Origin: JBCDKH01 sp964388485
GTDB taxonomy: Bacteria > Planctomycetota > Phycisphaerae > Tepidisphaerales > Tepidisphaeraceae
DNA length: 64,000 bases
Direction of reading: 5' to 3'
Assembly (NCBI GenBank): GCA_964388485.1
Contig: CAYMAS010000009.1
Location: 44,082-108,081 of the forward strand
Part shown: one piece after another, positions 52,082 through 60,726 of the stretch
How positions within the stretch are numbered: the first letter of the stretch is position 1
How the letters are laid out: each line of letters begins with the position of its first letter
Translations under genes and position numbers: made by a program
Notes under the pieces: generated by a model
What the model was told of the DNA's origin: nothing
The model's input: only the letters and a program-made list of their open reading frames with translations
Databases searched by the model: none

Positions 52082-52163
52082 CGTAGGGTGGGCTTCAGCC
52101 CACCATCCGGATCGGGGCGGATGTCCGCTGTGGGCTAAAGCCCACCCTACAGCCCACCCTACG
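52082..52163. repeat. Palindromic element, family 3, at the astD-astB junction
   Basis: GTAGGGTGGGCTTCAGCCCA (from 52083) pairs with TGGGCTAAAGCCCACCCTAC (52131-52150); a further AGCCCACCCTACG follows to 52163. It fills the space between the astB start (52072) and astD and supplies the astD stop codon (TAG, 52159-52161). Confidence 0.85.
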
Positions 52164-53535
52164 AAGACTCCGATTCAAGGCTCGCCACGGGCGTCATGCA
52201 GTAATTGATCGCGGTCGAGCCGGCCGGGCGATGATTGCCGCTTCGGCCGACGCCGCCGAAGGGCAGGGCACCGCTGGCACCGGTGAGCGGCCGGTTCCAG
52301 TTGATGCAGCCGGCATCAACGCCGGAGACGAATGCCTCATAATCGTCACGGCTGCGGCAGACGATGCCCGCGGCCAGGCCGAAGCGGGTGTCATTCGCCA
52401 ACCTGATAGCGGCGTCGAGGTCAGTGACACGCGTCAACTGCAGGAGAGGCCCGAACACCTCTTCGTCACCCGTCTCGACGTCAGTGACATCGATCAGTCC
52501 GGGTCGCACCAGCGTCTGCACCGGTCTCGACAAATCGAGCTCACACCGCCTGATCGGATCGGCCCCCGCCTTGACGAGCGACTCCTGCTTCGAAAGCACC
52601 GCCCACGCCGCCTCCTCCGAGATGAGCGGCCCGACCATCGGTTCCGGCTCCTCGCCTGCCGTACCAACCTTCACCTGCCGAACGGCGTCGGCGAGCTTGT
52701 CGACCAAGCCCATTGGCACCCCATCCGTCACGATCAGCCGCCTGGCGCACGTGCAGCGTTGACCGGCCGAGACGTACGCCGACTGGATGACGAGGTCGAT
52801 CGCCGCGTTGACGTCGGCGGGATCGTGGACTACGAGCGGGTTGTTGCCGCCGAGTTCGAGAGCGAGCATCTGGTCGTACCGCAATTGCTTGGCGATCGCT
52901 TCGCCCGTCGCCTCGCTGCCGGTAAAGAGGACGCCGTCGATGTCGCTGTCGACGAGGGCCTCGCCCGTCTCCCGACCACCTTGAACGACCTTCAACACAT
53001 CCGCCGGCACACCGGCTTCGTGAAAGAGGCTCGCCAGCATCTCGCCGCAGCCGGGCGTGTGGTCGCTCGGCTTGAAGACAACCGCGTTGCCCGTGAGCAG
53101 GGCCGGCACGAGGTGGCCGTTGGGCAGGTGCATCGGGAAGTTGAACGGCCCGAAAACCGCGAGCGTGCCGATGGGCTTGTAACGCAGGCGCGCGACGACG
53201 CCGCGCGACACGTCGAACGGCTCCCGCTGACGGTCGTGCCAGGCTTCGATCGTCGCGTCGACCTTCTTCGCCAGCAGGCCGGCTTCGGCCTTTGCGTCAC
53301 TCGGCAGCTTGCCGGCTTCGCGAGTGATCATCGACGCCAAGTCGTCCACTCGCGAGGACGCTAACGAGGCGAACGTCCGCAGAATCTCGATCCGCTCTTC
53401 CACCGGCAGCCGAGCCCACGCCACTTGTGCCGCCCGTGCGTACGTCGCAGCCGCGTGCACGTCTTCTTCCGCCGTCACGGACCCTGACCAGACGGTCTCG
53501 CCGATGGCCGGATTGTGCGAAGTCAGCGTTTTCAT
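52159..53535 (-). CDS. astD: N-succinylglutamate 5-semialdehyde dehydrogenase AstD, C-terminus shortened by a repeat
   Basis: 458 residues. An aldehyde dehydrogenase: YKPIGTLAVFGPFNFPMHLP, GNAVVFKPSDHTPGCGEML (Lys/Ser of NAD site), LFTGSEATGEAI, MLALELGGNNPLVVHDPADV (catalytic Glu), YVSAGQRCTCARRLIV (catalytic Cys), PFGGVGRSGNHRPAG. It oxidises succinylglutamate semialdehyde to succinylglutamate with NAD. E. coli AstD (about 492 residues) continues some 17-20 residues after the ASLESDS block; this one stops at ASLESES-Ser because the palindromic element at 52082-52163 brings in a TAG. The lost part is a C-terminal tail, so activity is probably kept. It is the first gene of the pair. astA, astC and astE are not in the window. 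Confidence 0.92.
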   Translation of the reverse strand: MKTLTSHNPAIGETVWSGSVTAEEDVHAAATYARAAQVAWARLPVEERIEILRTFASLASSRVDDLASMITREAGKLPSDAKAEAGLLAKKVDATIEAWHDRQREPFDVSRGVVARLRYKPIGTLAVFGPFNFPMHLPNGHLVPALLTGNAVVFKPSDHTPGCGEMLASLFHEAGVPADVLKVVQGGRETGEALVDSDIDGVLFTGSEATGEAIAKQLRYDQMLALELGGNNPLVVHDPADVNAAIDLVIQSAYVSAGQRCTCARRLIVTDGVPMGLVDKLADAVRQVKVGTAGEEPEPMVGPLISEEAAWAVLSKQESLVKAGADPIRRCELDLSRPVQTLVRPGLIDVTDVETGDEEVFGPLLQLTRVTDLDAAIRLANDTRFGLAAGIVCRSRDDYEAFVSGVDAGCINWNRPLTGASGALPFGGVGRSGNHRPAGSTAINYCMTPVASLESESS

Positions 53536-53621
53536 GCGGCAATGCTACCGACGCGAGCGCTGTTGTCGCACGTGACGAAGGTTGCAGGTGGTCGGGCACG
53601 TCGTAGCCTTCGCCGAAGACG

Positions 53622-54773
53622 ATGAAAATCGGATGCCCCAGTGAGCTTTTGCCGGCGGAGCGACGCGTGGCGGTCACGCCGCAGTCAGCGACGGCGTTGC
53701 AGAAGGCGGGGCACGAGGTGCTTGTTCAACGCGGAGCCGGCGATGCGGCGGGGTTCACGGGGGACCAGTACGAAGCAGCGGGCGTCGAACTCGTCGAAAC
53801 TCGCGGTGCGATCTTCGAGCGGGCAGACGTCGTTCTGCAGGTCCGCACGCCCGGAGCCAAGGGTGGCGGTGAGGTGTCGATATATCGGGAGGATCAAATC
53901 GTCCTCGGGCTGGCTGAACCGCTGATGAGCCATGACGCGACGCAAGCCGTTGCGGCGAGGAAGGCGAAGCTCGTCGCTCTGGAGTTGCTGCCGCGGACGA
54001 CGAAGGCCCAGTCGATGGACGTGCTGTCGAGCCAGGCGAATCTCGCGGGCTATCAGGCGGTCGTGCACGCCGCTGACCTTTTGCCGCGCGTGTTCCCGAT
54101 GATGATGACGGCCGCGGGCACGGTGCAGCCGGCGAAGGTGCTGGTCATCGGTGCGGGTGTCGCGGGACTTCAGGCGATCGCGACGGCCAAGCGACTCGGT
54201 GCGGTGACGACGGGCTACGACGTGCGTCCCGCGACGAGGGAACAGGTCCAGAGCCTCGGGGCCAAGTTCGTCGAGTTGCCCGGCATCGGGGCGGAAGGCA
54301 CCGGTGGTTATGCCGCGGAGCAGACGGACGAGCAGAAGGCCAGGCAGGCCGAGTTGCTGGCGAAAGTGGTGAGCGAGTCGGACGTCGTCATCACCACCGC
54401 GGCTATCCCCGGCAGAAGGTCGCCGGTGCTGGTGACGAAGGCGATGGTCACGTCGATGAAGCCGGCGAGCGTGATCGTCGACCTCGCCGCCGAACGCGGC
54501 GGCAATTGCGAGGCGACGGTGCCGGACGAGACGGTCGTGGTGGACCGTGTCACCATCGTCGGCGAGACGAACCTCGTCAGCCACGTCGCCCACCATGCCA
54601 GCCAGCTCTACGCGAACAACCTCGTCAGCCTGCTCAAGCACCTGACGAACGAGGACACCATCGCCTTCGATCCCGAAGACGAGATCGCCGCCGGCGTGCT
54701 GGTGACGAGCGACGGCGAGGTCGTGCACGAGCAAGTGAGACGAGCTATGAAACTCTCGAAAGGAGCCGCCTGA
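53622..54773 (+). CDS. pntAA: NAD(P) transhydrogenase subunit alpha, part 1
   Basis: 383 residues from ATG 53622. MKIGCPSELLPAERRVAVTP and LGLAEPLMSH begin the alanine-dehydrogenase-like domain I. PAKVLVIGAGVAGLQAIATA is the NAD-binding motif, followed by GYDVRPATREQVQSLGAKFV and VDLAAERGGNCEATVPDE. It binds NAD(H) on the cytoplasmic side. The protein ends before the membrane helices, which are on the next gene, as in the split form of Rhodospirillum and many other bacteria. Its stop overlaps the next start (TGATG). The operon makes NADPH using the proton gradient. Divergent from astD with an 86-bp gap. Confidence 0.95.
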   Translation: MKIGCPSELLPAERRVAVTPQSATALQKAGHEVLVQRGAGDAAGFTGDQYEAAGVELVETRGAIFERADVVLQVRTPGAKGGGEVSIYREDQIVLGLAEPLMSHDATQAVAARKAKLVALELLPRTTKAQSMDVLSSQANLAGYQAVVHAADLLPRVFPMMMTAAGTVQPAKVLVIGAGVAGLQAIATAKRLGAVTTGYDVRPATREQVQSLGAKFVELPGIGAEGTGGYAAEQTDEQKARQAELLAKVVSESDVVITTAAIPGRRSPVLVTKAMVTSMKPASVIVDLAAERGGNCEATVPDETVVVDRVTIVGETNLVSHVAHHASQLYANNLVSLLKHLTNEDTIAFDPEDEIAAGVLVTSDGEVVHEQVRRAMKLSKGAA

Positions 54774-55096
54774 TGTTGCCGCTGGCGCAAGTGGTCATGA
54801 CCGGGCCGAACCTGGCTCTGCTGCTGACGATCTTCGTCTTGGCGATTTACCTGGGGGTGGAGATCATCACGAAGGTGCCGCCGACGTTGCACACACCGCT
54901 GATGAGCGGCAGCAACGCGATCAGCGGGATCACGATTGTCGGCGCGTTGTTCCTGGCTCGACCAGACAGCGGGTTCTGGCCGAACGCGTTGGCATTTCTG
55001 GCCATCGTCTTCGCGACCGCCAACGTCGTCGGCGGGTACGCGGTGACGCACCGCATGCTCAAGATGTTCAAAAAGAGAGACAGAGCCGCCCCGTGA
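54773..55096 (+). CDS. pntAB: NAD(P) transhydrogenase subunit alpha, part 2 (membrane)
   Basis: 107 residues, ATG at 54773 overlapping the pntAA stop. Three to four membrane helices: NLALLLTIFVLAIYLGVEII, HTPLMSGSNAISGITIVGAL, PNALAFLAIVFATANVVGGY, then VTHRMLKMFKKRD. The TPLMSGSNAISG loop is the family signature. It forms part of the proton channel (domain II) with PntB. Its stop overlaps the pntB GTG (GTGA). Confidence 0.95.
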   Translation: MLPLAQVVMTGPNLALLLTIFVLAIYLGVEIITKVPPTLHTPLMSGSNAISGITIVGALFLARPDSGFWPNALAFLAIVFATANVVGGYAVTHRMLKMFKKRDRAAP

Positions 55097-56505
55097 CCAT
55101 CGCCTGGGACCTCCTCATCTACCTCGTCTGTGCCGTCGGCTTCATCGTCGGCATCAAGGGCCTGACGCACCCGCGGACGGCTGTTCGCGGCAACTTGATC
55201 TCCGCGGCCGCGATGCTGCTGGCGATCCTGGTCACGCTGTTTCTCCTACGCGGCGGGCACAACTGGCTCGTTATCGTGCCCGGCATCCTCCTTGGCGGAG
55301 CGGCGGGAGCGGTGCTGGCGACGCGGGTGCAGATGACGGCGATGCCGCAGATGGTCGCGGCGTTCAACGGCTTCGGCGGCGTCGCGAGCGTGCTCGTCGC
55401 CGGGGCGGCGGTCATCGGGATCGACCGGGCCTACTCGCTGATCGACGGCCTGTCGCTGCCGTGGATTCAGGGCAGCGCCATCGCCCTGACCGGCTTGATC
55501 GGCGGCGTGACGTTCAGCGGCAGTGCCATCGCCTACGGCAAGCTCGACGAGTGGAAGGTCTTCTGGAAAGACACAAGTCTTCCGGGAAATCGGTTCATCA
55601 ATGCGGGCCTGGTGGTGGCAGCGTTGATCGTCGGGCTGCTGGTGGTGCTCGTGCCGGGCTTGTCAGTCGTCTGGTACACGCTGCTGGTGTTGATCGCCCT
55701 GGCGTTGGGCGTGACGCTCGTGCTGCCGATCGGCGGGGCGGACATGCCGGTGGTGATCGCGTTGCTCAACAGCTACAGCGGCTTGGCGGCAGCGATGAGC
55801 GGGTTCGTCATCGGCAACACGATCCTGATCGTCGCTGGCAGCCTCGTCGGTGCGTCGGGTCTGATCCTGACAGCGATCATGTGCAAGGCCATGAATCGAT
55901 CGCTGACGAACGTCCTCTTCGGCAAGATGGCCGCCGGTGGAACGAAGGCTGACGCCGATGAAATCTACGGCGGCAAGGTGAAAAGCACCAGTGCCGGCGA
56001 GGTGGCGATGCTCCTCGAAGATGCGGATCGGGTCGTCATTGTCCCCGGCTACGGCATGGCTGTCAGCCAGGCCCAGCACGCGGTTCGCGACCTCTATCGC
56101 GAACTGACCGACCGCGGGACGACGGTGGAGTTCGCGGTCCACCCCGTCGCCGGTCGGATGCCTGGACACATGAACGTCCTGCTGGCGGAGGTCGACATCC
56201 CGTACGACCGCCTGCTCGACGACACAGAGGCCAACCGCACGATCGAGACGGTCGACGTGGCCATCGTTCTCGGTGCCAACGACGTCGTGAACCCAGACGC
56301 CCGCACCAACCCGCAGTCGCCGATCGCTGGCATGCCGATCATCGACGTCGACAAGGCCCGCACGGTCGTCGTCATCAAACGGTCGCTTTCTCCGGGTTTT
56401 GCAGGGATTCCGAACCCGCTCTTCGCCGCGGACAACGCGTTGATGCTCTTCGGCGACGGCAAGCAGGCGATCGTGGACATCGCCGCCGAAGTTAAAGACC
56501 TGTAA
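55093..56505 (+). CDS. pntB: NAD(P) transhydrogenase subunit beta
   Basis: 470 residues from GTG 55093. About eight membrane helices occupy residues 1-260, followed by the NADP-binding domain III: VAMLLEDADRVVIVPGYGMA, AQHAVRDLYRELTDRG, VHPVAGRMPGHMNVLLAEVD, VAIVLGANDVVNPDARTNPQ, GMPIIDVDKARTVVVIKRSL. It binds NADP(H) and, with the alpha parts, couples hydride transfer to inward proton flow. Last gene of the operon. Confidence 0.95.
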   Translation: MTIAWDLLIYLVCAVGFIVGIKGLTHPRTAVRGNLISAAAMLLAILVTLFLLRGGHNWLVIVPGILLGGAAGAVLATRVQMTAMPQMVAAFNGFGGVASVLVAGAAVIGIDRAYSLIDGLSLPWIQGSAIALTGLIGGVTFSGSAIAYGKLDEWKVFWKDTSLPGNRFINAGLVVAALIVGLLVVLVPGLSVVWYTLLVLIALALGVTLVLPIGGADMPVVIALLNSYSGLAAAMSGFVIGNTILIVAGSLVGASGLILTAIMCKAMNRSLTNVLFGKMAAGGTKADADEIYGGKVKSTSAGEVAMLLEDADRVVIVPGYGMAVSQAQHAVRDLYRELTDRGTTVEFAVHPVAGRMPGHMNVLLAEVDIPYDRLLDDTEANRTIETVDVAIVLGANDVVNPDARTNPQSPIAGMPIIDVDKARTVVVIKRSLSPGFAGIPNPLFAADNALMLFGDGKQAIVDIAAEVKDL

Positions 56506-56542
56506 CGACCTACCACTGCCGGCACCGGTGCCCGCAGGTCGT
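56505..56542 (+). terminator. Hairpin after pntB
   Basis: ACGACCT (56505-56511) pairs with AGGTCGT (56536-56542), with an inner GGCACCGGTGCC palindrome (56521-56532). It starts at the last base of pntB. There is no T-tract. Confidence 0.5.
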
Positions 56543-56573
56543 GCTCCCACTCAGCCACCAGTTGCTGCCGAAG

Positions 56574-56646
56574 TAGCCCCGGCGGGATTCGAACCCGCAC
56601 TGGAACGATTTTAAGTCGTCTGCCTCTGCCGTTGGGCTACGGGGCC
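56574..56646 (-). tRNA. tRNA with UAA anticodon (reads UUA, Leu) and a short variable loop
   Basis: On the minus strand a 73-base cloverleaf folds completely: acceptor GGCCCCG with CGGGGCT, D arm with GG, anticodon arm GACGA-CTTAAAA-TCGTT, variable loop CCAGT, T arm GCGGG-TTCGAAT-CCCGC, and A73. The CCA end is not encoded. The anticodon is TAA, so it should read UUA (leucine). Bacterial leucine tRNAs are class II with a long variable arm, but here the variable loop has only five bases. Either it is an unusual leucine tRNA or its amino acid differs. It lies between pntB and rny, on rny's strand. Confidence 0.85.
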
Positions 56647-56692
56647 ATCGGGGTGCAGCGTAGGGCCAGCAACGGCTTAGCCGGCTGGCTTG

Positions 56693-58303
56693 TCAGCGGG
56701 CGATCTCGACCGAGCGGGTTTCCCGAAGCACCGTCACCTTCACCTCGCCCGGGAAGCTCATCTCCGCCTCGATCAGCTTGGCGATGTCCCTTGCCAGCTT
56801 GGCACTGGCTCGGTCGTCCACCGCTCGCGCGTCGGCGATCACTCGAATCTCCCGGCCCGCATGGATCGCATACGCCTGCCGGACACCCTTTTGATCGGTT
56901 GCGATCTGCTCCAAGTCCTTGAGCCGCTTGACGTAACGCTCGAGCGACTCGCGCCTCGCCCCCGGCCGCGAGGCACTGATCGCGTCCGCCGCCATCACCA
57001 GCGGCGTGTACGGCGTCGTCGAGGGCACGTCCCCGTGGTGACCCGCAGCCGCGTTCACCACCGCCTCGGGCTCGCCCAGCTTCTTGAGCAGGTCCCCGCC
57101 GATTTCCGCATGGCTGCCCTCAGTCTCGTGGTCGATCGCTTTGCCAATGTCGTGTAGGAGCCCGGCCCGTCGTGCCAATGTGCCGTCGAGGCCGAGTTCG
57201 TCGGCCATCACTTGCGCCAGGTGAGCGACCTCCAAGCTGTGCTTCAGGACGTTCTGGCCATAGCTGGTCCGAAAGTGCAGCCGGCCCAACAGCGGCAGGA
57301 TCTGCCGCGGGACGTTCACCGCGTGCCCGTTGTGAGCCGCGTTGTTGCCCAGCTCGATCAGCTGGTCGTCCATCTCGCTCGTGCACTCGGCGACCACCTC
57401 CTCGATGCGGCCAGGGTGGATTCTGCCGTCGCCAATGAGCTTTTCGAGGCTCAGACGAGCGATCTCGCGTCTCACGGGGTCGAAACAGCTGATCCCGACC
57501 ACGCCGGGCGTGTCGTCGATGATCACGTCCACGCCCGTCGTCTTCTCAAACGACCGAATGTTCCGCCCCTCACGCCCGATGACCCGGCCCTTCATCGCAT
57601 CGTCCGCCAGCTCGATCTGGCTAACTGTATGCTCAGCAGTCTGTTCGGCCGCATAACGCTGGATCGCCTCGACCAAAATGGTCCGACCGCGGAGCTTGGC
57701 TTCGGCTTCGGCTTCCTCAACGTGACGACGCACGATCTCGCCCGCATCCTGCCGACACTCGTCCTCGACCCGCTTGAGGTAGAGATCGCGGGCTTCCTGC
57801 TCGCTGAAGTGGCTGATCTTCTCGAGTTGAGCCTTCGTCTCACGTAGCTCGTCTGTCAATTCCTTGTCACGCTCGGACAGCTCGGCGGACCACTCCGCCA
57901 GACGTTCCTGGTCCGTCGCCAGACGCTCCTGCTGGTGGGCGATCTGGTCGTGGCGGCGGTCGAGGTCGTTCTCGCGGCGGTCGAGAAGGGTCTCTCGAGA
58001 CGCTGATTCCCTCTCCAACTGGCTCGCTTTTTGGTCGACTTCGGACAGGCGGCGGTCAGCTATGTTGAGCTGTTCCTCCGCCTGTTCGCGGAGTTTGAGA
58101 GCTTCTTGCTTGGCATCGAGGCGGAGATCTTGAGCCTCGTTCTCAGCCCGGCGGCGGGTTTGGGCCAGGACATCGTCGGCCTCGCGGCGGGCGGCTTCGG
58201 TGAGACGTCGGCCGCTGATGCGAGCCGCGAGCAGCAGGCCCGTCGCACCGAGCGGAAGCCCGATGAGCAGACCCAGAAAGAACCAAAGGGGCATGGCGAC
58301 CAC
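56693..58303 (-). CDS. rny: Ribonuclease Y
   Basis: 536 residues. An N-terminal membrane helix (PLWFFLGLLIGLPLGATGLL), a long coiled coil (about 30-210, rich in Glu, Arg, Gln), a KH domain (GRVIGREGRNIRSFEKTTGV, about 225-285) and an HD domain with RAGLLHDIGKAIDHETEGSH (about 355-450) in the order of RNase Y. It is a membrane-bound endoribonuclease that starts mRNA decay. A start at M4 (58294) is also possible. Its stop lies 47 bp from the tRNA gene on the same strand. The 548-bp region upstream is described separately. Confidence 0.95.
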   Translation of the reverse strand: MVAMPLWFFLGLLIGLPLGATGLLLAARISGRRLTEAARREADDVLAQTRRRAENEAQDLRLDAKQEALKLREQAEEQLNIADRRLSEVDQKASQLERESASRETLLDRRENDLDRRHDQIAHQQERLATDQERLAEWSAELSERDKELTDELRETKAQLEKISHFSEQEARDLYLKRVEDECRQDAGEIVRRHVEEAEAEAKLRGRTILVEAIQRYAAEQTAEHTVSQIELADDAMKGRVIGREGRNIRSFEKTTGVDVIIDDTPGVVGISCFDPVRREIARLSLEKLIGDGRIHPGRIEEVVAECTSEMDDQLIELGNNAAHNGHAVNVPRQILPLLGRLHFRTSYGQNVLKHSLEVAHLAQVMADELGLDGTLARRAGLLHDIGKAIDHETEGSHAEIGGDLLKKLGEPEAVVNAAAGHHGDVPSTTPYTPLVMAADAISASRPGARRESLERYVKRLKDLEQIATDQKGVRQAYAIHAGREIRVIADARAVDDRASAKLARDIAKLIEAEMSFPGEVKVTVLRETRSVEIAR

Positions 58304-58851
58304 TCCTCGTCTGCCGCGACTCCAAAGGCCGCGGGCGGATCGGGAAGGGACGTCGAAGGATCAGCGAAGCAAGTGGAGTCGGTGGTAGCGGTAAGGCCAA
58401 ACAACGATTCAATAACAAAAGGGATTTCATAGTCCCACCTGCCTTTCCATCATTCGCCTGAAGCGAGGTTGTCGGATGGAAAAGCATGAGCGGGGTTCAG
58501 GAGGCTGAGTCACGTCGACGCCCGTCACCGCCAGGCCGATCCGGCAGCCCGACGGCGGTCGAAGCCGATGACAGAAAGGAGGCCGAACAAGCTTCGAACG
58601 AAAGCCGCACGAAGCTCCACCCGGCCGGCCGCCACCGGCGTCGACGAACGCGACCTTATTCAAGGACGCATCTGTCGCTCAGACAAGGCCCGCTAAGGCC
58701 GCCGCAAGGGCCTTTCGAAGGCTCAGGCGTCCTGCGCGTCCCCGTCGCAGTAGCCGCGGAGCAAGGTGAGCGGCTACTTCTGACATGCGTGCGACACGTT
58801 GGTTGCTACGAGAGCAGCTTCATCGCGGCACCGCCGGGGGGAGGGGGGGCG
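58304..58851. other. 548-bp non-coding gap upstream of rny
   Basis: I see no gene here. It holds TTTCCATC (58444) and GATGGAAA (about 58475) as inverted 8-mers around a 23-bp loop, GGGATTTCATAGTCCC, and an AT-richer stretch at about 58405-58430 that could hold the rny promoter. It is too long for a simple leader, so an unrecognised small RNA is possible. I looked for conserved tmRNA, RNase P and SRP RNA landmarks without success. Confidence 0.4.
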
Positions 58852-59454
58852 CTACCGCTCGTCCTCGTTGACCTGCCCCGTGCCGCCGGGCAGCTTGTTT
58901 TGCTCGGGCTGCTCGTTGCCGACGATCTGCCGAGCGGTGTTGGTGATCTTGCCGTCCTCCATGAGCTGGCTCATGAGGACGCGGCGGTAGCTGGCCGCCC
59001 GCAGCTGTTCCTTGACGGCATCGGTCCGCTCCATCCGCAGCTTGTCGTTCTGCGTGAACAGGGCCTCCTCCAACGCCTCGTTTTCCAGGAGCAGGGCGTA
59101 CATGGCGTCTTCCTTCTTGCCGCCGGAGTTGAACAGGCCTCCGTAGCCGGCGGCTTTGCGGCGGTACTCCTCGACGCGTTGCATGAGGTTCTGCTTGTCC
59201 TCCTTGAGCGTCGCGTTCTCCTTCTTGAGGTTGTCGAGTTCCTGGTCGTAAACCTGCTTGAAGCCGCGTTGGGCGCTGAAGAGTTCCTCTTCCTTCTGGT
59301 GCATCACCTTTCTTTGGCTGCCGACGCCCAGCAGCTTGCCGAGCTTGTAGCCGAGGAACATCAGCAGCAAGCCGGCGACGATCAGCACGACGGTCCAGAA
59401 CCAACGCTGAAAGTCGTTCTCGAACGTGGGAAGCATGGCCAGGGGCATGTCCAC
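58852..59454 (-). CDS. Membrane-anchored coiled-coil protein of unknown function
   Basis: 200 residues. One hydrophobic helix near the N-terminus (FWTVVLIVAGLLLMFLGYKL, about 19-38), then a basic turn and a long charged helical region (about 50-175: QKEEELFSAQRGFKQVYDQE, LDNLKKENATLKEDKQNLMQ) with coiled-coil heptads. The tail is polar. It resembles no family I know. The arrangement (one helix, cytoplasmic coiled coil) matches septum- or exporter-associated scaffolds only in general form. The start is M1 (59454) or M3 (59448). It follows the Na/Ca exchanger by 3 bp, so they are probably co-transcribed. Confidence 0.7.
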   Translation of the reverse strand: MDMPLAMLPTFENDFQRWFWTVVLIVAGLLLMFLGYKLGKLLGVGSQRKVMHQKEEELFSAQRGFKQVYDQELDNLKKENATLKEDKQNLMQRVEEYRRKAAGYGGLFNSGGKKEDAMYALLLENEALEEALFTQNDKLRMERTDAVKEQLRAASYRRVLMSQLMEDGKITNTARQIVGNEQPEQNKLPGGTGQVNEDER

Positions 59455-59457
59455 ACG

Positions 59458-60609
59458 CTACGCGACCGAGCGTTGGGCGAGAAGGTGCTTGAGCCGACGG
59501 TGGCGATTGCGGCGGTGGCGGATCGTGATGATCGTCGTGCCAATCAGTCCCAGTGTCGTCAGCGGCACGACGAACAGGAGCATCGCCGCGTTGAACGTCT
59601 CCAACGCCTCGTGCTCCGCCGCCTTGAGTAGCACGAACGTGATGTACGCCACGAAGTAACCGATCAAAAGCAGGCCCTCGCCCCGGCTGACTCGGCCGCC
59701 GGTGACGAAGATCGGCAGACACACGAAGGCCACCGCCACCATCACCGGCAGATCGAACGTCACCGCTGCCCGTTCGACGCCCAAGCCCAACGGCGAAACC
59801 GACGCCGTCAAACCCAGCACGCACAACAGGTTGAACAGGTTGCTGCCGACGACATTGCCCACCGCCAGGTCCCGCTCGCCCCGCAGTGCCGCCAAAATGC
59901 TCGTCGCCATTTCTGGCAAGCTCGTGCCGATGGCGACCACCGTCAGGCCGATCACCAACTCACTGACGCCCAACCACTTGGCCCCTTCGACCGCCCCCTC
60001 GACCAGCCAGCGGGCACCGAGCGTCAGCCCGAGCAGCCCGGCGAGCAGCAGGCCGAGGTTCACGAGGACCACCTTGGGCGTCAGCGCCTCGTCGGCGCCC
60101 TCGATCTCGACGTCGACCGCCGCCGCCTTCTTGCCGCGACGGACGCTCTGGTAGACGACGACGAGGTAGACGATCAGGGCCCCGAAGAGCGTCATGCCCT
60201 CGAACCGGCTGATGGTGCCGTTGAGGGCCATGAGCCAGACGGCGACGCTGGCGATGATCATGAGCGGCACGTCGAGGCGGACGAGCTGGCTTTTGACGAT
60301 CATCGGGGCGATCAATGCCGAGCCGCCGAGGACGAGCAGCACGTTCATGATGTTGGAGCCGACGATGTTGCCGACCGCGACGCCACTGTTGCCGGTCAGG
60401 GTGCCGCCGACGCTGACGGCGAGTTCCGGAGCGCTCGTGCCGAAGGCGACGACGGTCAGTCCCACCACCAACGGCGGCACCCCCACGCCCGCGGCCAATC
60501 GCGAAGCCCCGCGGACGAGAGCTTCGGCTCCGCCGAGCAAAAGGACAAACCCCATGGTGAACCGCAGCCACAGCGGCAGCCATTGCTCGGCCTGGAGAAA
60601 CGCGTCCAT
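59458..60609 (-). CDS. Sodium/calcium antiporter (CaCA family, YrbG-like)
   Basis: 383 residues from ATG 60609 (MDAFLQAEQWLPLWLRF). About ten helices with the two inverted alpha repeats: AFGTSAPELAVSVGGTLTGN with AVGNIVGSNIMNVLL, and AIGTSLPEMATSILAALRGE with AVGNVVGSNLFNLL. The Glu of each GTSxPE motif binds the cation. A charged central loop (about 170-190) separates the halves. It exchanges calcium (or another cation) for sodium or protons across the inner membrane. Upstream in-frame extension to 60699 lacks conserved sequence. Confidence 0.93.
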   Translation of the reverse strand: MDAFLQAEQWLPLWLRFTMGFVLLLGGAEALVRGASRLAAGVGVPPLVVGLTVVAFGTSAPELAVSVGGTLTGNSGVAVGNIVGSNIMNVLLVLGGSALIAPMIVKSQLVRLDVPLMIIASVAVWLMALNGTISRFEGMTLFGALIVYLVVVYQSVRRGKKAAAVDVEIEGADEALTPKVVLVNLGLLLAGLLGLTLGARWLVEGAVEGAKWLGVSELVIGLTVVAIGTSLPEMATSILAALRGERDLAVGNVVGSNLFNLLCVLGLTASVSPLGLGVERAAVTFDLPVMVAVAFVCLPIFVTGGRVSRGEGLLLIGYFVAYITFVLLKAAEHEALETFNAAMLLFVVPLTTLGLIGTTIITIRHRRNRHRRLKHLLAQRSVA

Positions 60610-60726
60610 CGGCCGGCAGCCTATTGGCGTCGACGGTTGACGACTACGGGGCGAACTGGGAAGCCCAAGCGAAGCAAGCTTCTCTGGTAGCCGCCTCATA
60701 CCTCAACAAGCACCTTTCGCTCATCT

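Noticed and set aside
58304..58851. tmRNA, RNase P RNA, SRP RNA or 6S RNA in the gap upstream of rny
   Set aside because: None of the sequence landmarks I know for these RNAs could be found on either strand.
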